Assembly (NCBI GenBank): GCA_947499735.1
Contig: CANMPP010000001.1
Coordinates: forward strand, 1,116,001 to 1,180,000
DNA: 64,000 bases
Source of the DNA: an uncultured Pelagimonas sp.
Lineage (GTDB): Bacteria; Pseudomonadota; Alphaproteobacteria; Rhodobacterales; Rhodobacteraceae
Reading direction: 5' to 3'
Part shown: piece by piece, positions 51,648 through 61,558 of the stretch
Layout: every line of letters begins with the position of its first letter
How positions within the stretch are numbered: the stretch's first letter is position 1
Position numbers and translations under genes: made by a program
Notes under the pieces: generated by a model
Seen by the model: only the letters and a program-made list of their open reading frames with translations
The model's database searches: none
Told to the model about the DNA's origin: nothing

Positions 51648-53798
51648 CTAAGAATTGCGCAGGTCACCTCGTAGACAGGCAAGTAAAGACCGTGCTGCTT
51701 CTAAAACATTTGTGCCGGGTCCAAAAATTTCCGCAACCCCTGCCTCGCGCAGGAACGCATAGTCTTGTTCCGGAATAACACCGCCGCAAACCACCGTGAT
51801 GTCGTCCGCCCCGATATGTCTTAGTTCATTTATCAGCTCAGGGACCAATGTTTTGTGCCCTGCCGCCAAAGACGACACGCCGATCACATCAACCCCAAGC
51901 GCCACAGCTGTTTGGGCCACTTCAACGGGCGTCTGGAACATATCGGTTAGATCAACGGTGAACCCCATATCGGCAAAACCACTGGCCACAACTTTAGCAC
52001 CCCGATCATGGCCATCCTGTCCCATTTTGGCGACAAGGATATGGGGCGCTTTGCCCTTTTCATCCACGCCAACAGCGATCTGGTCGCGCAAGGTTTCAAA
52101 TTCTGCGTCGCCTTCATAGGCCTGACCATAAACACCCGAAATCATGCGTGTGACCGCCTGATGCCGCCCGCCAAACCCGCGTTCCATCACATCGGAAATT
52201 TCGCCCAAAGATGCCCGCGCCCGTGCAGCATCAACCGCTGCGGTCAAAAGGTTTCCCTGCCCCGATGCCGCAACGCGTTCCAAATGCCCAAGCGCAGCAG
52301 CAACTTTATCGGCGTCCCGCATCGCCCGCAAAGTTGCCAATTTGCCGATTTGCGCCGTTCTAACGGCCTCATTATCGATTTCCAAAATATCGACGGGCGC
52401 TTCTTCTTCAAGACGGTATTTGTTGACGCCAACAATCACGTCTTCACCGCGATCCACACGCGCCTGTTTCTTGGCTGCCGCCTCTTCAATCCGCAGTTTT
52501 GGCAGCCCCTGTTCGATCGCCTTGATCATCCCGCCTTGGCTTTCAACCTCTTGGATCAAACGCCAAGCTTCATCGGCCAGTTCTTTGGTCAATGCCTCAA
52601 CGTAATAGGATCCGCCCAAAGGATCGACCACATCGGTGATACCCGTTTCATGTTGTAAGATCAGCTGCGTGTTTCTGGCGATCCGCGCGCTAGCTTCCGT
52701 TGGTAGGGCGATGGCCTCGTCAAAACTATTGGTGTGCAGGCTTTGTGTGCCCCCCAGTGCCGCTGCCATCGCTTCATAGGCCGTGCGGATCACGTTGTTA
52801 TACGGGTCTTGTTCCGTCAGGGATGCACCGGATGTCTGGCAATGGGTGCGCAACATTTTGCTGCGTTCCGATTTCGCGCCCAGATCCGTCATGATTTTCG
52901 CCCAAAGCTGGCGCGCTGCGCGCAGTTTGGCGGCTTCGGCAAAGAAATTCATACCAATCGCAAAAAAGAACGAAAGCCGCCCTGCGAATGCATCGATATC
53001 CAAGCCCTGCGCCATGGCAGCACGCACATATTCCATACCGTCAGCAAGCGTATAGGCCAGCTCTTGCGCAAGGTTCGCGCCGGCCTCTTGCATGTGGTAA
53101 CCAGAAATCGAGATCGAGTTGAACTTTGGCATTTCAGCGGCGGTAAAGGCGATGATGTCGGATATGATCCGCATCGACGGTTCCGGGGCATAGATATAGG
53201 TATTGCGAACGGTGAACTCTTTCAGGATGTCGTTCTGAATGGTGCCACTGAGCAAATCGCGCGACACGCCTTGTTCTTCACCGGCCACAATAAACATGGC
53301 CAAAACAGGTATCACCGCCCCATTCATGGTCATCGACACCGACATTTTGTCCAACGGAATGCCATCAAAGAGGATTTTCATATCCTCAACGCTGTCAATG
53401 GCCACACCCGCTTTGCCTACATCCCCTGTCACGCGGGGATGGTCGCTGTCATAACCGCGATGGGTGGCCAGATCGAATGCCACAGACAGCCCCTTTTGCC
53501 CCGCTGCCAAAGCTTTTCGATAAAATGCATTGCTTTCTTCAGCCGTGGAAAATCCCGCATATTGCCGGATCGTCCAGGGGCGGCCCGCATACATCGTGGC
53601 CTTTACGCCCCGCGTAAAGGGCGCAAATCCGGGACGTTCATCCGCAACCTGTTCAGGTAAATCATCAACAGTATATAGCGGTTTCGTTGTGAAACCTTCT
53701 GGCAAATCACGGTTTAGATCTTCCAAAGGACGGCCACGCAATTCCTGTGCTGCCAGATCCTGCCAATCTGTCATGTTTTTCTTCGGCTGATCTGGCAT
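51648..53798 (-). CDS. scpA: methylmalonyl-CoA mutase
   Basis: Converts (R)-methylmalonyl-CoA to succinyl-CoA with adenosyl-B12, the last step of propionate use. About 716 residues, the normal length of the single-chain form. [38 protein letters not shown] and [21 protein letters not shown] are catalytic-domain signatures; the B12 motif DGHDRG lies near residue 595. GGAGG 7 bp before the ATG of MPDQPKK sets the start. It lies leftward of pccA on the same strand, with a DUF4174 gene on the other strand between them. Confidence 0.96.
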   Translation of the reverse strand: MPDQPKKNMTDWQDLAAQELRGRPLEDLNRDLPEGFTTKPLYTVDDLPEQVADERPGFAPFTRGVKATMYAGRPWTIRQYAGFSTAEESNAFYRKALAAGQKGLSVAFDLATHRGYDSDHPRVTGDVGKAGVAIDSVEDMKILFDGIPLDKMSVSMTMNGAVIPVLAMFIVAGEEQGVSRDLLSGTIQNDILKEFTVRNTYIYAPEPSMRIISDIIAFTAAEMPKFNSISISGYHMQEAGANLAQELAYTLADGMEYVRAAMAQGLDIDAFAGRLSFFFAIGMNFFAEAAKLRAARQLWAKIMTDLGAKSERSKMLRTHCQTSGASLTEQDPYNNVIRTAYEAMAAALGGTQSLHTNSFDEAIALPTEASARIARNTQLILQHETGITDVVDPLGGSYYVEALTKELADEAWRLIQEVESQGGMIKAIEQGLPKLRIEEAAAKKQARVDRGEDVIVGVNKYRLEEEAPVDILEIDNEAVRTAQIGKLATLRAMRDADKVAAALGHLERVAASGQGNLLTAAVDAARARASLGEISDVMERGFGGRHQAVTRMISGVYGQAYEGDAEFETLRDQIAVGVDEKGKAPHILVAKMGQDGHDRGAKVVASGFADMGFTVDLTDMFQTPVEVAQTAVALGVDVIGVSSLAAGHKTLVPELINELRHIGADDITVVCGGVIPEQDYAFLREAGVAEIFGPGTNVLEAARSLLACLRGDLRNS

Positions 53799-53866
53799 GT
53801 CCCTGTCCTCCAACATTTTTTCCCACCAAGACTGGCAATCGCAAAACCGCGCCCTACATATTGAAT

Positions 53867-54301
53867 ATGAAACGAGGTCTTGGCATGTTCCTGTCACTGG
53901 TTGGCACCGCTTTTATGACGCAGAGCAGCAGTGCTGTCGCGCAAGAAACACTATTCCGCGCCGCAACGGAACTTTCCGCGCAAGAGGCGCAATGGCGCAA
54001 TCGCGTCCTCATCCTCTTTGCGCCCAATCCGAAAGACCCGGCGCTTTTGGCCCAGCTGGATATCCTGGAAACTGCCCGTGCAGATTTACGAGAGCGCGAC
54101 ATGATCGTATTGCGTGACACGGCGGTGAACAAGCCGTCCACATGGCGCCGTCGTGTCAAACCCAACGGGTTTGAGGCCGTCTTGATTGGCAAAGATGGTG
54201 GCATCAAACTGCGCAGTGACCGCCCGGTTTCCATGCAAGATCTTAGTGGTTTGATCGATGAAATGCCCATGCGCCAGCAGGAGATGCAGCAAGACAACTG
54301 A
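53867..54301 (+). CDS. DUF4174 domain secreted protein
   Basis: About 144 residues. It has a signal peptide ([26 protein letters not shown]) and then a thioredoxin-like DUF4174 domain ([58 protein letters not shown]). No CxxC is present, so it is not a redox enzyme of the usual kind. The function is unknown. It sits on the plus strand between pccA and the mutase gene, facing away from the mutase. The frame is open upstream, but the ATG chosen gives the signal peptide. Confidence 0.82.
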   Translation: MKRGLGMFLSLVGTAFMTQSSSAVAQETLFRAATELSAQEAQWRNRVLILFAPNPKDPALLAQLDILETARADLRERDMIVLRDTAVNKPSTWRRRVKPNGFEAVLIGKDGGIKLRSDRPVSMQDLSGLIDEMPMRQQEMQQDN

Positions 54302-54318
54302 CGCTTGCCCGCCGCCAC

Positions 54319-56319
54319 CTATTCAAACTCCAAAATCACGGCATCCACAGCCAGACTGTCGCCTGCGGCGGCATTGATTTTCTTGATCACGCCGGATTTT
54401 TCTGCCCGCAACGCATTTTCCATCTTCATTGCTTCCACCACTGCCAGAATTTGACCTGCATCCACATGATCACCTTCGGCCACATTGATCGATACGACCA
54501 AGCCGGGCATCGGACAAAGCAACAGGTTGGATAGATCGGCCTCTTCTTTTTCCGGAAGAATGCGCTTTAGATCGGCCACACGGGGACGCATCACATCCAC
54601 CTTCAGATCCATGCCTCGATGACGCAGACGAAGCCCGCTGGCATGGGTTTGAACCTGCACCACGATTGTTTTACGATCGATCTGAACCTCAGCAACGCTG
54701 TCACCCGGCGACCAATCTGTTTCCACCTTGGATGTTTGATCGTCCAAAGTGACCGCAAAGGTTCCCGATTTCACATCAACGCCAACACGGCATTCCTGCC
54801 CTGCAATGCGAATGACACGCATCCCGTCATCATGACGCAGATGGCCATCAAAACGCGCACCAGAAATTTGGTTTTTGCGCGCCTCGCAGATATGGCCCAG
54901 CACAGCCGCGATTTGGGCCATGTCATGCAATTGCGCGGCATCCGGAACGGCAGGCAAAATGCCGTCTGGGAATTCTTCGGCGATGAATCCAGTGGTCAAA
55001 CGGCCCTCGCGCCAACGCGGATGTTCCATCAAAGCGGATAGGAAATTGATGTTATCCGTGATGCCATCCATTTCAAAACGATCCAGTGCATCGCCCATTA
55101 CATCAATTGCGGCCAGACGCGATGGGGCCCAGGTACAGAGCTTGGCGATCATAGGGTCATAGAACATCGAAATCTCTGCCCCCTCATAAACACCTGTATC
55201 ATTGCGCACGATCTTATCGTCTGACACAGTGGCAACCGGTGGGCGATACCGTGTCAGACGCCCGATTGAAGGAACAAAATCACGGTATGGATCTTCCGCA
55301 TAAACGCGGCTTTCAATGGCCCACCCCGTGATGGAAACATCATCTTGAGACAGCGCCAGCTTTTCACCTGCGGCCACACGGATCATCTGTTCCACCAAAT
55401 CAATGCCAGTAATCAACTCGGTCACAGGATGTTCCACCTGAAGGCGGGTGTTCATTTCTAGGAAATAGAAATTACGGTCTTTGTCGACGATAAATTCGAC
55501 AGTGCCCGCAGATTGATAATCAACGGCTTTGGCCAACGCGATTGATTGTGCGCCCATGGCTGCCCGGGTTTCTGCATCAAGAAACGGCGACGGGGCCTCT
55601 TCGATGACCTTTTGGTTGCGCCGTTGAATAGAACATTCCCGTTCCGCCAGATGGATGACATTGCCATGCCCATCCCCCAAAATCTGAATCTCGATATGGC
55701 GTGGTTCCACGATGAACTTTTCAATGAAAATTCGATCATCGCCAAAGCTGCTAGCCGCCTCAGATTTGGAGCGTGCGAACCCTTCGCGCGCCTCATCATC
55801 GTTCCAAGCGATCCGCATGCCTTTGCCACCACCCCCGGCGCTGGCCTTAATCATCACCGGATAGCCTATTTCAGACGCAATTTGCACCGCATGTTCTGCG
55901 TCGCTGATCAGATCCATATGGCCGGGTACGGTGCTAACCCCTGCCTCTGCTGCGATCTTTTTCGAGGTGATTTTATCCCCCATCGCCTCAATCGCGCGTG
56001 TGCCCGGCCCGATAAAGGCAATTCCTTCGTCAGCCAAACGGGAACAGAATTCAGCCCGTTCAGACAGAAACCCATAGCCCGGATGCACGGCTTGTGCGCC
56101 GGTTTCTTTGCAGGCCTGAATGGTTTTATCCATCACCAGATAGCTTTCAGATGCCGGGGACGCGCCGATATGCACAGCCTCATCCGCCATCTGGACATGT
56201 AGCGCCGTTTTGTCCGCATCAGAATAAACCGCGACGGTTTTAATACCCATTTTCTGGGCTGTTTTGATAACACGGCAGGCAATTTCACCACGATTGGCGA
56301 TCAAAATTTTATCAAACAT
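54319..56319 (-). CDS. pccA: propionyl-CoA carboxylase alpha subunit (biotin carboxylase and carrier)
   Basis: A 666-residue subunit. The biotin carboxylase domain opens MFDKILIANRGEIACRVIKTAQ; the ATP-grasp loop is KASAGGGGKGMRI; the catalytic part holds EMNTRLQVEHPVTE. A BT linker region follows, and the C-terminal biotinyl domain carries the lysine in VEAMKMENAL near 632. Context (pccB 9 bp upstream, methylmalonyl-CoA mutase downstream) identifies propionyl-CoA as the substrate rather than acetyl- or methylcrotonyl-CoA. Confidence 0.95.
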   Translation of the reverse strand: MFDKILIANRGEIACRVIKTAQKMGIKTVAVYSDADKTALHVQMADEAVHIGASPASESYLVMDKTIQACKETGAQAVHPGYGFLSERAEFCSRLADEGIAFIGPGTRAIEAMGDKITSKKIAAEAGVSTVPGHMDLISDAEHAVQIASEIGYPVMIKASAGGGGKGMRIAWNDDEAREGFARSKSEAASSFGDDRIFIEKFIVEPRHIEIQILGDGHGNVIHLAERECSIQRRNQKVIEEAPSPFLDAETRAAMGAQSIALAKAVDYQSAGTVEFIVDKDRNFYFLEMNTRLQVEHPVTELITGIDLVEQMIRVAAGEKLALSQDDVSITGWAIESRVYAEDPYRDFVPSIGRLTRYRPPVATVSDDKIVRNDTGVYEGAEISMFYDPMIAKLCTWAPSRLAAIDVMGDALDRFEMDGITDNINFLSALMEHPRWREGRLTTGFIAEEFPDGILPAVPDAAQLHDMAQIAAVLGHICEARKNQISGARFDGHLRHDDGMRVIRIAGQECRVGVDVKSGTFAVTLDDQTSKVETDWSPGDSVAEVQIDRKTIVVQVQTHASGLRLRHRGMDLKVDVMRPRVADLKRILPEKEEADLSNLLLCPMPGLVVSINVAEGDHVDAGQILAVVEAMKMENALRAEKSGVIKKINAAAGDSLAVDAVILEFE

Positions 56320-56328
56320 GTCAGCCTC

Positions 56329-57861
56329 TTAAAGTGGGATATTGTCGTTGCGGCGCAACGGGGCTGCGACCTTTTTGGTCTTTAGCATTTCAAACGCGCG
56401 GATCACGCGAGCGCGGGTTGATCTTGGCATTATGACCTCGTCCACAAAACCGCGTTGGGCTGCGATAAAGGGATTGGCAAAGCGATCCTCATATTCCTGC
56501 GCCCGCGCGGCAATCTTGTCTGGGTCATCGCGTTCTTTGCGATAGATAATTTCACTGGCACCCTTGGCCCCCATCACGGCAATTTCTGCGGTCGGCCAAG
56601 CATAGTTCACATCAGATCGAATATGTTTGGATGCCATCACATCATAGGCCCCGCCATAGGCCTTGCGCGTGATCACCGTCACCATGGGCACCGTGGCTTG
56701 CGCATAGGCAAACAACAGTTTCGCGCCATGTTTGATGATCCCACCATATTCCTGCGCGGTGCCCGGCAGGAATCCCGGCACATCCACCAATGTCAGGATC
56801 GGGATATCAAACGCATTGCAGAACCGCACCAAACGCGCCGCTTTTTTCGAACTATCAATGTCCAGACATCCAGCCAGCACCATGGGTTGGTTGGCGATAA
56901 TGCCCACAGGCGCGCCGTTCAGGCGGATGAACCCAACAAGGATATTGCCCGCATGGTCCTTTTGCAGTTCGCAAAAATCGCCCTCGTCAGCAATTTTCGT
57001 GATCACTTCGCGCATATCATAGGGCTGTGCTGGATCATCTGGGATCAACGTGTCCAACGCAGGTTCAATCCGGTCGGGTAGATCTGTTGTGGGCAGGACA
57101 GGTGGTTTTTCATGCATGGAAAGCGGCAGAAAATCGAACAAGCGACGGGTTTCCAGCAAGGTTTCGATATCATCATCAAACGCCGCATCGGCCACTGATG
57201 ATTTTTTCGTATGTGTGCTGGAGCCGCCCAGTTCCTCGGCCGTGACGACCTCATTCGTTACGGTTTTGACCACATCGGGGCCTGTGACGAACATGTAGGA
57301 CGTGTCTTTCACCATATAGACAAAATCAGTCATCGCTGGCGAATACACAGCCCCACCTGCGCAGGGCCCCATGATCACGCTGATTTGGGGCACCACGCCA
57401 GAGGCCTGTGCGTTGCGCCAGAACACTTCTGCATAGCCACCAAGGGATGCCACGCCTTCCTGAATACGTGCACCGCCGCTGTCATTCAGACCAATAACCG
57501 GCGCGCCATTTTGCACCGCCAGATCCATGATTTTGCAAATTTTTTCCGCATGGGTTTCTGACAGTGATCCGCCAAACACCGTGAAATCCTGTGAAAACAC
57601 ATAGACCGGACGCCCATGGATCGTACCCCAACCGGTCACAACGCCATCACCCGCAATCTGCTGATCCTGCATGCCAAAATCGGTGCAGCGATGGGTCTTA
57701 TAGAGGTCGTATTCTTCAAATGACCCTTCATCCAACAGCACATCCAGCCGTTCGCGTGCGGTCAGTTTGCCTTTTTCATGCTGCGCATCAATCCGGCCCT
57801 GTCCGCCGCCCAATCTGGCCTCGTTACGTTTGGCTTCTAGCTGTTCGAGTATGCTCGACAT
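56329..57861 (-). CDS. pccB: propionyl-CoA carboxylase beta subunit (carboxyltransferase)
   Basis: A 510-residue carboxyltransferase that moves CO2 from biotin to propionyl-CoA. It opens with [45 protein letters not shown]. The acyl-CoA oxyanion segments are [15 protein letters not shown] and [15 protein letters not shown] in the N half, and [32 protein letters not shown] and [11 protein letters not shown] in the C half. It is the first gene of the leftward pccB-pccA unit. Confidence 0.96.
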   Translation of the reverse strand: MSSILEQLEAKRNEARLGGGQGRIDAQHEKGKLTARERLDVLLDEGSFEEYDLYKTHRCTDFGMQDQQIAGDGVVTGWGTIHGRPVYVFSQDFTVFGGSLSETHAEKICKIMDLAVQNGAPVIGLNDSGGARIQEGVASLGGYAEVFWRNAQASGVVPQISVIMGPCAGGAVYSPAMTDFVYMVKDTSYMFVTGPDVVKTVTNEVVTAEELGGSSTHTKKSSVADAAFDDDIETLLETRRLFDFLPLSMHEKPPVLPTTDLPDRIEPALDTLIPDDPAQPYDMREVITKIADEGDFCELQKDHAGNILVGFIRLNGAPVGIIANQPMVLAGCLDIDSSKKAARLVRFCNAFDIPILTLVDVPGFLPGTAQEYGGIIKHGAKLLFAYAQATVPMVTVITRKAYGGAYDVMASKHIRSDVNYAWPTAEIAVMGAKGASEIIYRKERDDPDKIAARAQEYEDRFANPFIAAQRGFVDEVIMPRSTRARVIRAFEMLKTKKVAAPLRRNDNIPL

Positions 57862-58044
57862 ATGTCCTCCCCTTCGCGTTGCGGATTGGCCAATGGTCAG
57901 TGGCTAAAATCGACAACACGATATCTTTGCGGACAAGGAAGACCAAAATATACCGCTTTGGCAAATAGGTAATTCGGATTTCCACAGATTTTCTGACACG
58001 CAGTAGTTCAGTCGCGGCAAATTTTTGGCTCTTTTGGGACTAGT

Positions 58045-59064
58045 TCAGGTTCCAAAATCATCGAACAAAGGGGGCGAAACAGGTGTCAAAAGCCCATCAA
58101 TCACATCATCTGGAACGTCATCTAGTGTCTGAAAACACCAGTTTGGAGACTGGTCCTTGTCGACCAATGCAGCCCGCACGCCTTCCATAAAGTCGCTTTG
58201 CCCCACGGCGCGCGATGTGAAGCGAAACTCGCGCTCAAGTGCGGGGGGCAAACCCGGGTTTCTTTTCGCGGCGCGGATCAACTGGAATGTCAGGCATAAG
58301 GAAATAGGACTTAATCCGTCGAAAGCGTTTGCAAACGCGCCACCCCTCAAACCTGCGGCTAGGTCATATAGCGTTTTGCCAGAAAACGAACCGGTCACGC
58401 TGTGCTTCACGTCATCCAGAGCGCCCGTTGCATCGATAGACACGCGGTCTAGGGTGTTCAAATCAGCCCCTTCTTGCAAAGCCTCTATCAGCCCATCCCA
58501 TTTTTCAACAGATATGCCATAATCCGCAAAACCACCGGCCACGGCCTGTAAACCTGTCATATGGGCGCCTGTAAGAGCGAAATACATTCCCAAATCACCC
58601 GGCATTTGCGCCAGTAGATGTGTACCGCCCACATCCGGCACCAGCCCAATGCGCGTTTCTGGCATCGCTAGGGACGCCGCGGGATCAATAACACGATGGC
58701 TGACATGACATCCCAATCCGACCCCGCCCCCCATGACGAAACCATGCATAAAACTAATGATAGGCTTGGGATATTTGGCCAAAGCCGCGTTCAAATGATA
58801 TTCCTTGCGAAAGAACCACGCCGCATCGCCCTGCCCCGCCTGCTCGGCCATGTACAATCCACGTACATCGCCCCCTGCACAAAAGGCCCGCGCGCCGGTG
58901 GCCGTTATAATCACCCGAGTGATCGTGTCGTCATCGCGCCATGCATTCAGCGCGTCAGAAATGGTATCAACCATTTCCTCGGAAAGCGCATTCAACGCTT
59001 GAGGACGGTTCAGCGTAACCATCCCAGAAACGCCGATTTGCGATATCAAAACATCATCTGTCAT
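58045..59064 (-). CDS. enoyl-CoA hydratase/isomerase family protein, 3-hydroxyisobutyryl-CoA hydrolase-like
   Basis: About 339 residues, longer than a plain enoyl-CoA hydratase. The crotonase core is GARAFCAGGDVRGLYMAEQ and ISFMHGFVMGGGVGLGCHVSHRV, with SLAMPETRIGLVPDVGG; the Glu in PETRIG and the Asp in PDVGG are the hydrolase residues. C-terminal LEREFRFTSRAVGQSDFMEGVRAALVDKDQSPNW is typical of 3-hydroxyisobutyryl-CoA hydrolase, a valine degradation enzyme that leads to propionyl-CoA and so to the adjacent pcc-mutase pathway. AAGGCGGGG precedes the chosen ATG. Confidence 0.88.
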   Translation of the reverse strand: MTDDVLISQIGVSGMVTLNRPQALNALSEEMVDTISDALNAWRDDDTITRVIITATGARAFCAGGDVRGLYMAEQAGQGDAAWFFRKEYHLNAALAKYPKPIISFMHGFVMGGGVGLGCHVSHRVIDPAASLAMPETRIGLVPDVGGTHLLAQMPGDLGMYFALTGAHMTGLQAVAGGFADYGISVEKWDGLIEALQEGADLNTLDRVSIDATGALDDVKHSVTGSFSGKTLYDLAAGLRGGAFANAFDGLSPISLCLTFQLIRAAKRNPGLPPALEREFRFTSRAVGQSDFMEGVRAALVDKDQSPNWCFQTLDDVPDDVIDGLLTPVSPPLFDDFGT

Positions 59065-59206
59065 TTGCCCCGCCTTCATTAACGCCACGCTCTTTGTTCT
59101 AAATCAAAATTCATTAGTTTTTTAGAAAACTTAACGAGGTAATTCGCAAGCCATAGGCACCGGAATCACCTAGGTTAAGAGCGAGTGGATTTCAAAAGGG
59201 GTTGAT

Positions 59207-59287
59207 ATGTTTCGTATGCAAAATTTCCCCGCAATCGCGGTGGGACTCAGTTTCGCAATCATGGTTTTTGAACTGATTGTTTTCTAA
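59207..59287 (+). CDS. 26-residue hydrophobic peptide (candidate small membrane protein)
   Basis: A short frame, beginning MFRMQNFPAIAVGLSFAIMV and ending in FELIVF, behind a clear AAAAGGGG ribosome site 6 bp from the ATG. After a short charged start it forms one membrane helix. A hairpin follows 7 bp after the stop, although its T run serves the opposite strand. No family is recognised. The ribosome site, codon sense and isolated position make it plausible. Confidence 0.5.
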   Translation: MFRMQNFPAIAVGLSFAIMVFELIVF

Positions 59288-59319
59288 ATAAAAAAGGGCG
59301 GATTTTTCTATCCGCCCTT
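59284..59319 (-). terminator. intrinsic terminator of the DUF808 gene
   Basis: Arms 59294-59303 and 59310-59319 pair perfectly (ten pairs, TTTTCT loop). On the minus strand the stem is followed by a T-rich run, so it ends the leftward DUF808 transcript. It may also act weakly for the small plus-strand gene. Confidence 0.85.
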
Positions 59320-59343
59320 GTGGTCGTTTGTTGGAAAAAACGG

Positions 59344-60306
59344 TCAGTGGGCCGTTTTACCCTTCCCGAATATCGCCTGCCATACTGGGACAAGACCGCC
59401 AAAGGTTATTGGGATCAGGATAAGCCCCAGAACCAATCCAAGAACGCCATCTATGACGGCTTTGACGATCCATTCGATCGCGCCATTTCCATGACCGACG
59501 CTATGCGCGATTCCATGCACAATCTCTTCTGGTGCATGCCAGCCCATCTGGTGCAGCGAATGGATAATGATTGAACCACCAACCCAAAGCATCGCCAGCA
59601 ACCCAACCAAAGACAGCGTCTTCAGCAGCCAAGGCATGAATGCAACGATTGCATTGCCAAATTTACGGATCACTCCGCTTTTGCCGACACGTGCCATCCA
59701 TAGCCCGACATCGTCCATTTTGACTATGATGGCTACGACACCATAAACCGCAATGGTGATCCCAACACCGGCCAAGGCCAGCGAGAAAATCTTCATCCAC
59801 AGGATATCCGTTTCGATATTGGACAGCAGAATTGTCATAATTTCGGCGGACAGAATGAAATCAGTTTTGATCGCGCCTTTGACGCTTTTCTCTTCTAATT
59901 CCTGCGCATCACCTTCAGCGACGGCTTTATCCTCGGGCAAGTGGTGCTTATGCGGCACGAAGGCATGGTAGACCTTTTCAGCGCCTTCAAAGCACAAATA
60001 ACATCCGCCAAGGATCAAAAGAGGGGCGACCATCCAAGGCGCAAAAATCTGCAATAAGATGGCAACAGGCAGCAAAAAGAGCAGTTTGTTGATCAAGGAC
60101 CCCCGCGCAATTCGCCAGATCATGGGCAATTCACGTGCGGGTTTGAACCCTGTCACATATTTTGGCGTCACGGCCGCGTCATCGATCACGATGCCGGCGG
60201 CTTTGCTGGACGCTTTCGCCGCTTGCGCCGCCACATCATCGACCGAGGCCGCGGCCACTTTGGCAATCGCTGCCACATCATCCAAAAGTGCGAATAAGCC
60301 GCTCAT
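59344..60306 (-). CDS. DUF808 family membrane protein (YedI-like)
   Basis: About 320 residues. It opens MSGLFALLDDVAAIAKVAAASVDDVAAQAAKASSKAAGIVIDDAAVTPKY (in parts), the DUF808 signature, and has about six membrane helices in the rest (KLLFLLPVAILLQIFAPW, LLKTLSLVGLLAMLWVGGS, GVLGLVLGLILIPITFGG). E. coli YedI belongs here; its function is not known. The ATG chosen starts the conserved part; the frame extends upstream. Confidence 0.9.
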   Translation of the reverse strand: MSGLFALLDDVAAIAKVAAASVDDVAAQAAKASSKAAGIVIDDAAVTPKYVTGFKPARELPMIWRIARGSLINKLLFLLPVAILLQIFAPWMVAPLLILGGCYLCFEGAEKVYHAFVPHKHHLPEDKAVAEGDAQELEEKSVKGAIKTDFILSAEIMTILLSNIETDILWMKIFSLALAGVGITIAVYGVVAIIVKMDDVGLWMARVGKSGVIRKFGNAIVAFMPWLLKTLSLVGLLAMLWVGGSIIIHSLHQMGWHAPEEIVHGIAHSVGHGNGAIEWIVKAVIDGVLGLVLGLILIPITFGGLVPVWQAIFGKGKTAH

Positions 60307-60408
60307 ACAAATCTCCACAGTGTTTGGCGCAAATCTAGTGAGACCTGCACAAAGCGCAAGTGTGATGATTCTCTGCAATTCCCCCGATTTGGACCGTTAC
60401 CGCAAACC

Positions 60409-60515
60409 GTTAGCGATCACGTTGTTCCAGTTAGCGATATCATTGGCCATTTCTGTGAGACGTTAACGTTAACATGTTGAAATAAATTTCATTTTTCACA
60501 AGACCAGTCGTGAAA
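60409..60515 (+). promoter_or_regulatory. operator region ahead of the gap gene, CceR-like palindrome
   Basis: GTTAACGTTAAC (60462-60473) is a perfect 12-bp palindrome of the same shape as the one before edd. Two copies of GTTAGCGAT, equal to the left half of the edd palindrome plus two bases, lie upstream at 60409 and 60430, 21 bp apart. A further inverted repeat, TTTCAC-N10-GTGAAA, lies at 60494-60515, nearer the gene. Confidence 0.55.
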
Positions 60516-60548
60516 TGAACCCTTTTCACATCCTGCGGGGAAAAGAAG

Positions 60549-61553
60549 ATGTCCATCACAATCGGTATCAACGGATTTGGTCGAATTGGCCGCTGCACCT
60601 TAGCCCATATTATAGAATCGAGTCGCAATGATCTGCAGGTGTCCCGGATCAATGCGACCGGCCCTCTGGAAACTGCGGCGCATCTGATGCGTTATGACAG
60701 TGTTCACGGACGTTTTGGTCAAGACATTCGTGTTGACGGAAACACGATGGATATGGGACGCGGTCCAATGACGGTTATGTCCAGTTATGACCCAAGTGAT
60801 CTGGATTGGACCGGGTGTGACGTCGTTCTGGAATGCACCGGCAAATTCAACGACGGGGCCAAAGCACGCGCGCATCTTGAGCAAGGCGCAAAATCTGTTC
60901 TTATTTCAGCACCCGCCAAAAATGTGGATCGCACCATTGTCTACGGTGTGAACCATCGTGAGATGACAGACACGGACCGCATGATTTCAAATGGATCTTG
61001 CACGACCAATTGCTTGGCGCCACTTGCCAAAGTTTTGGACGAAGAGATCGGCATCGACAGTGGCGTTATGACGACCATTCATTCTTATACCGGGGATCAA
61101 CCGACACTGGATCGTCGGCATAAAGACCTGTACCGCGCACGTGCAGCCGCGATGGCGATTATCCCAACCTCAACCGGTGCGGCCAGCGCAATCGGAAATG
61201 TCTTACCCCGCCTAAAGGGCAAACTGGACGGATCAGCCCTGCGCGTGCCCACGCCAAATGTCTCTGCTGTCGATCTGACATTTTATGCAGAAAAAGATGT
61301 CACCGTGGCAGATGTGAATGAAGTGGTCGCAACCGCAGCGCAGGGTCATATGGGCGCGGTGCTGGCCTATGACCCAGAACCAAAGGTTTCGATTGATTTC
61401 AATCACACGACGCCAAGCAGCATTTTCGCCCCGGACCAAACCAAAGTCACAGGCAAACGTCTGGTGCGGGTTCTGGCATGGTATGACAATGAATGGGGAT
61501 TTTCCGCCCGCATGGCAGATGTCGCCGCTGCGATGGGACGTGTTTTGCACTAG
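60549..61553 (+). CDS. gap: type I glyceraldehyde-3-phosphate dehydrogenase, probably NADP-preferring
   Basis: A 334-residue GAPDH. Catalytic Cys151 lies in SNGSCTTNCLAP, His178 in TTIHSYTGDQ, and the end is YDNEWGFSARM. The residue that normally binds the NAD ribose (Asp in AINDL) is Ala36 in RINATGPLET, and the Leu-Pro pair of the partner loop (LDLPHKDL) is Arg189-Arg190 in LDRRHKDL. Both changes favour NADP, as in GapB-type gluconeogenic enzymes. No phosphoglycerate kinase follows. The palindromes upstream suggest control together with edd-eda. Confidence 0.92.
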   Translation: MSITIGINGFGRIGRCTLAHIIESSRNDLQVSRINATGPLETAAHLMRYDSVHGRFGQDIRVDGNTMDMGRGPMTVMSSYDPSDLDWTGCDVVLECTGKFNDGAKARAHLEQGAKSVLISAPAKNVDRTIVYGVNHREMTDTDRMISNGSCTTNCLAPLAKVLDEEIGIDSGVMTTIHSYTGDQPTLDRRHKDLYRARAAAMAIIPTSTGAASAIGNVLPRLKGKLDGSALRVPTPNVSAVDLTFYAEKDVTVADVNEVVATAAQGHMGAVLAYDPEPKVSIDFNHTTPSSIFAPDQTKVTGKRLVRVLAWYDNEWGFSARMADVAAAMGRVLH

Positions 61554-61558
61554 GCCAG

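Noticed and set aside
54319..57861. Carboxylase genes as acetyl-CoA or methylcrotonyl-CoA carboxylase
   Set aside because: Methylmalonyl-CoA mutase downstream and the beta-subunit pattern point to propionyl-CoA.
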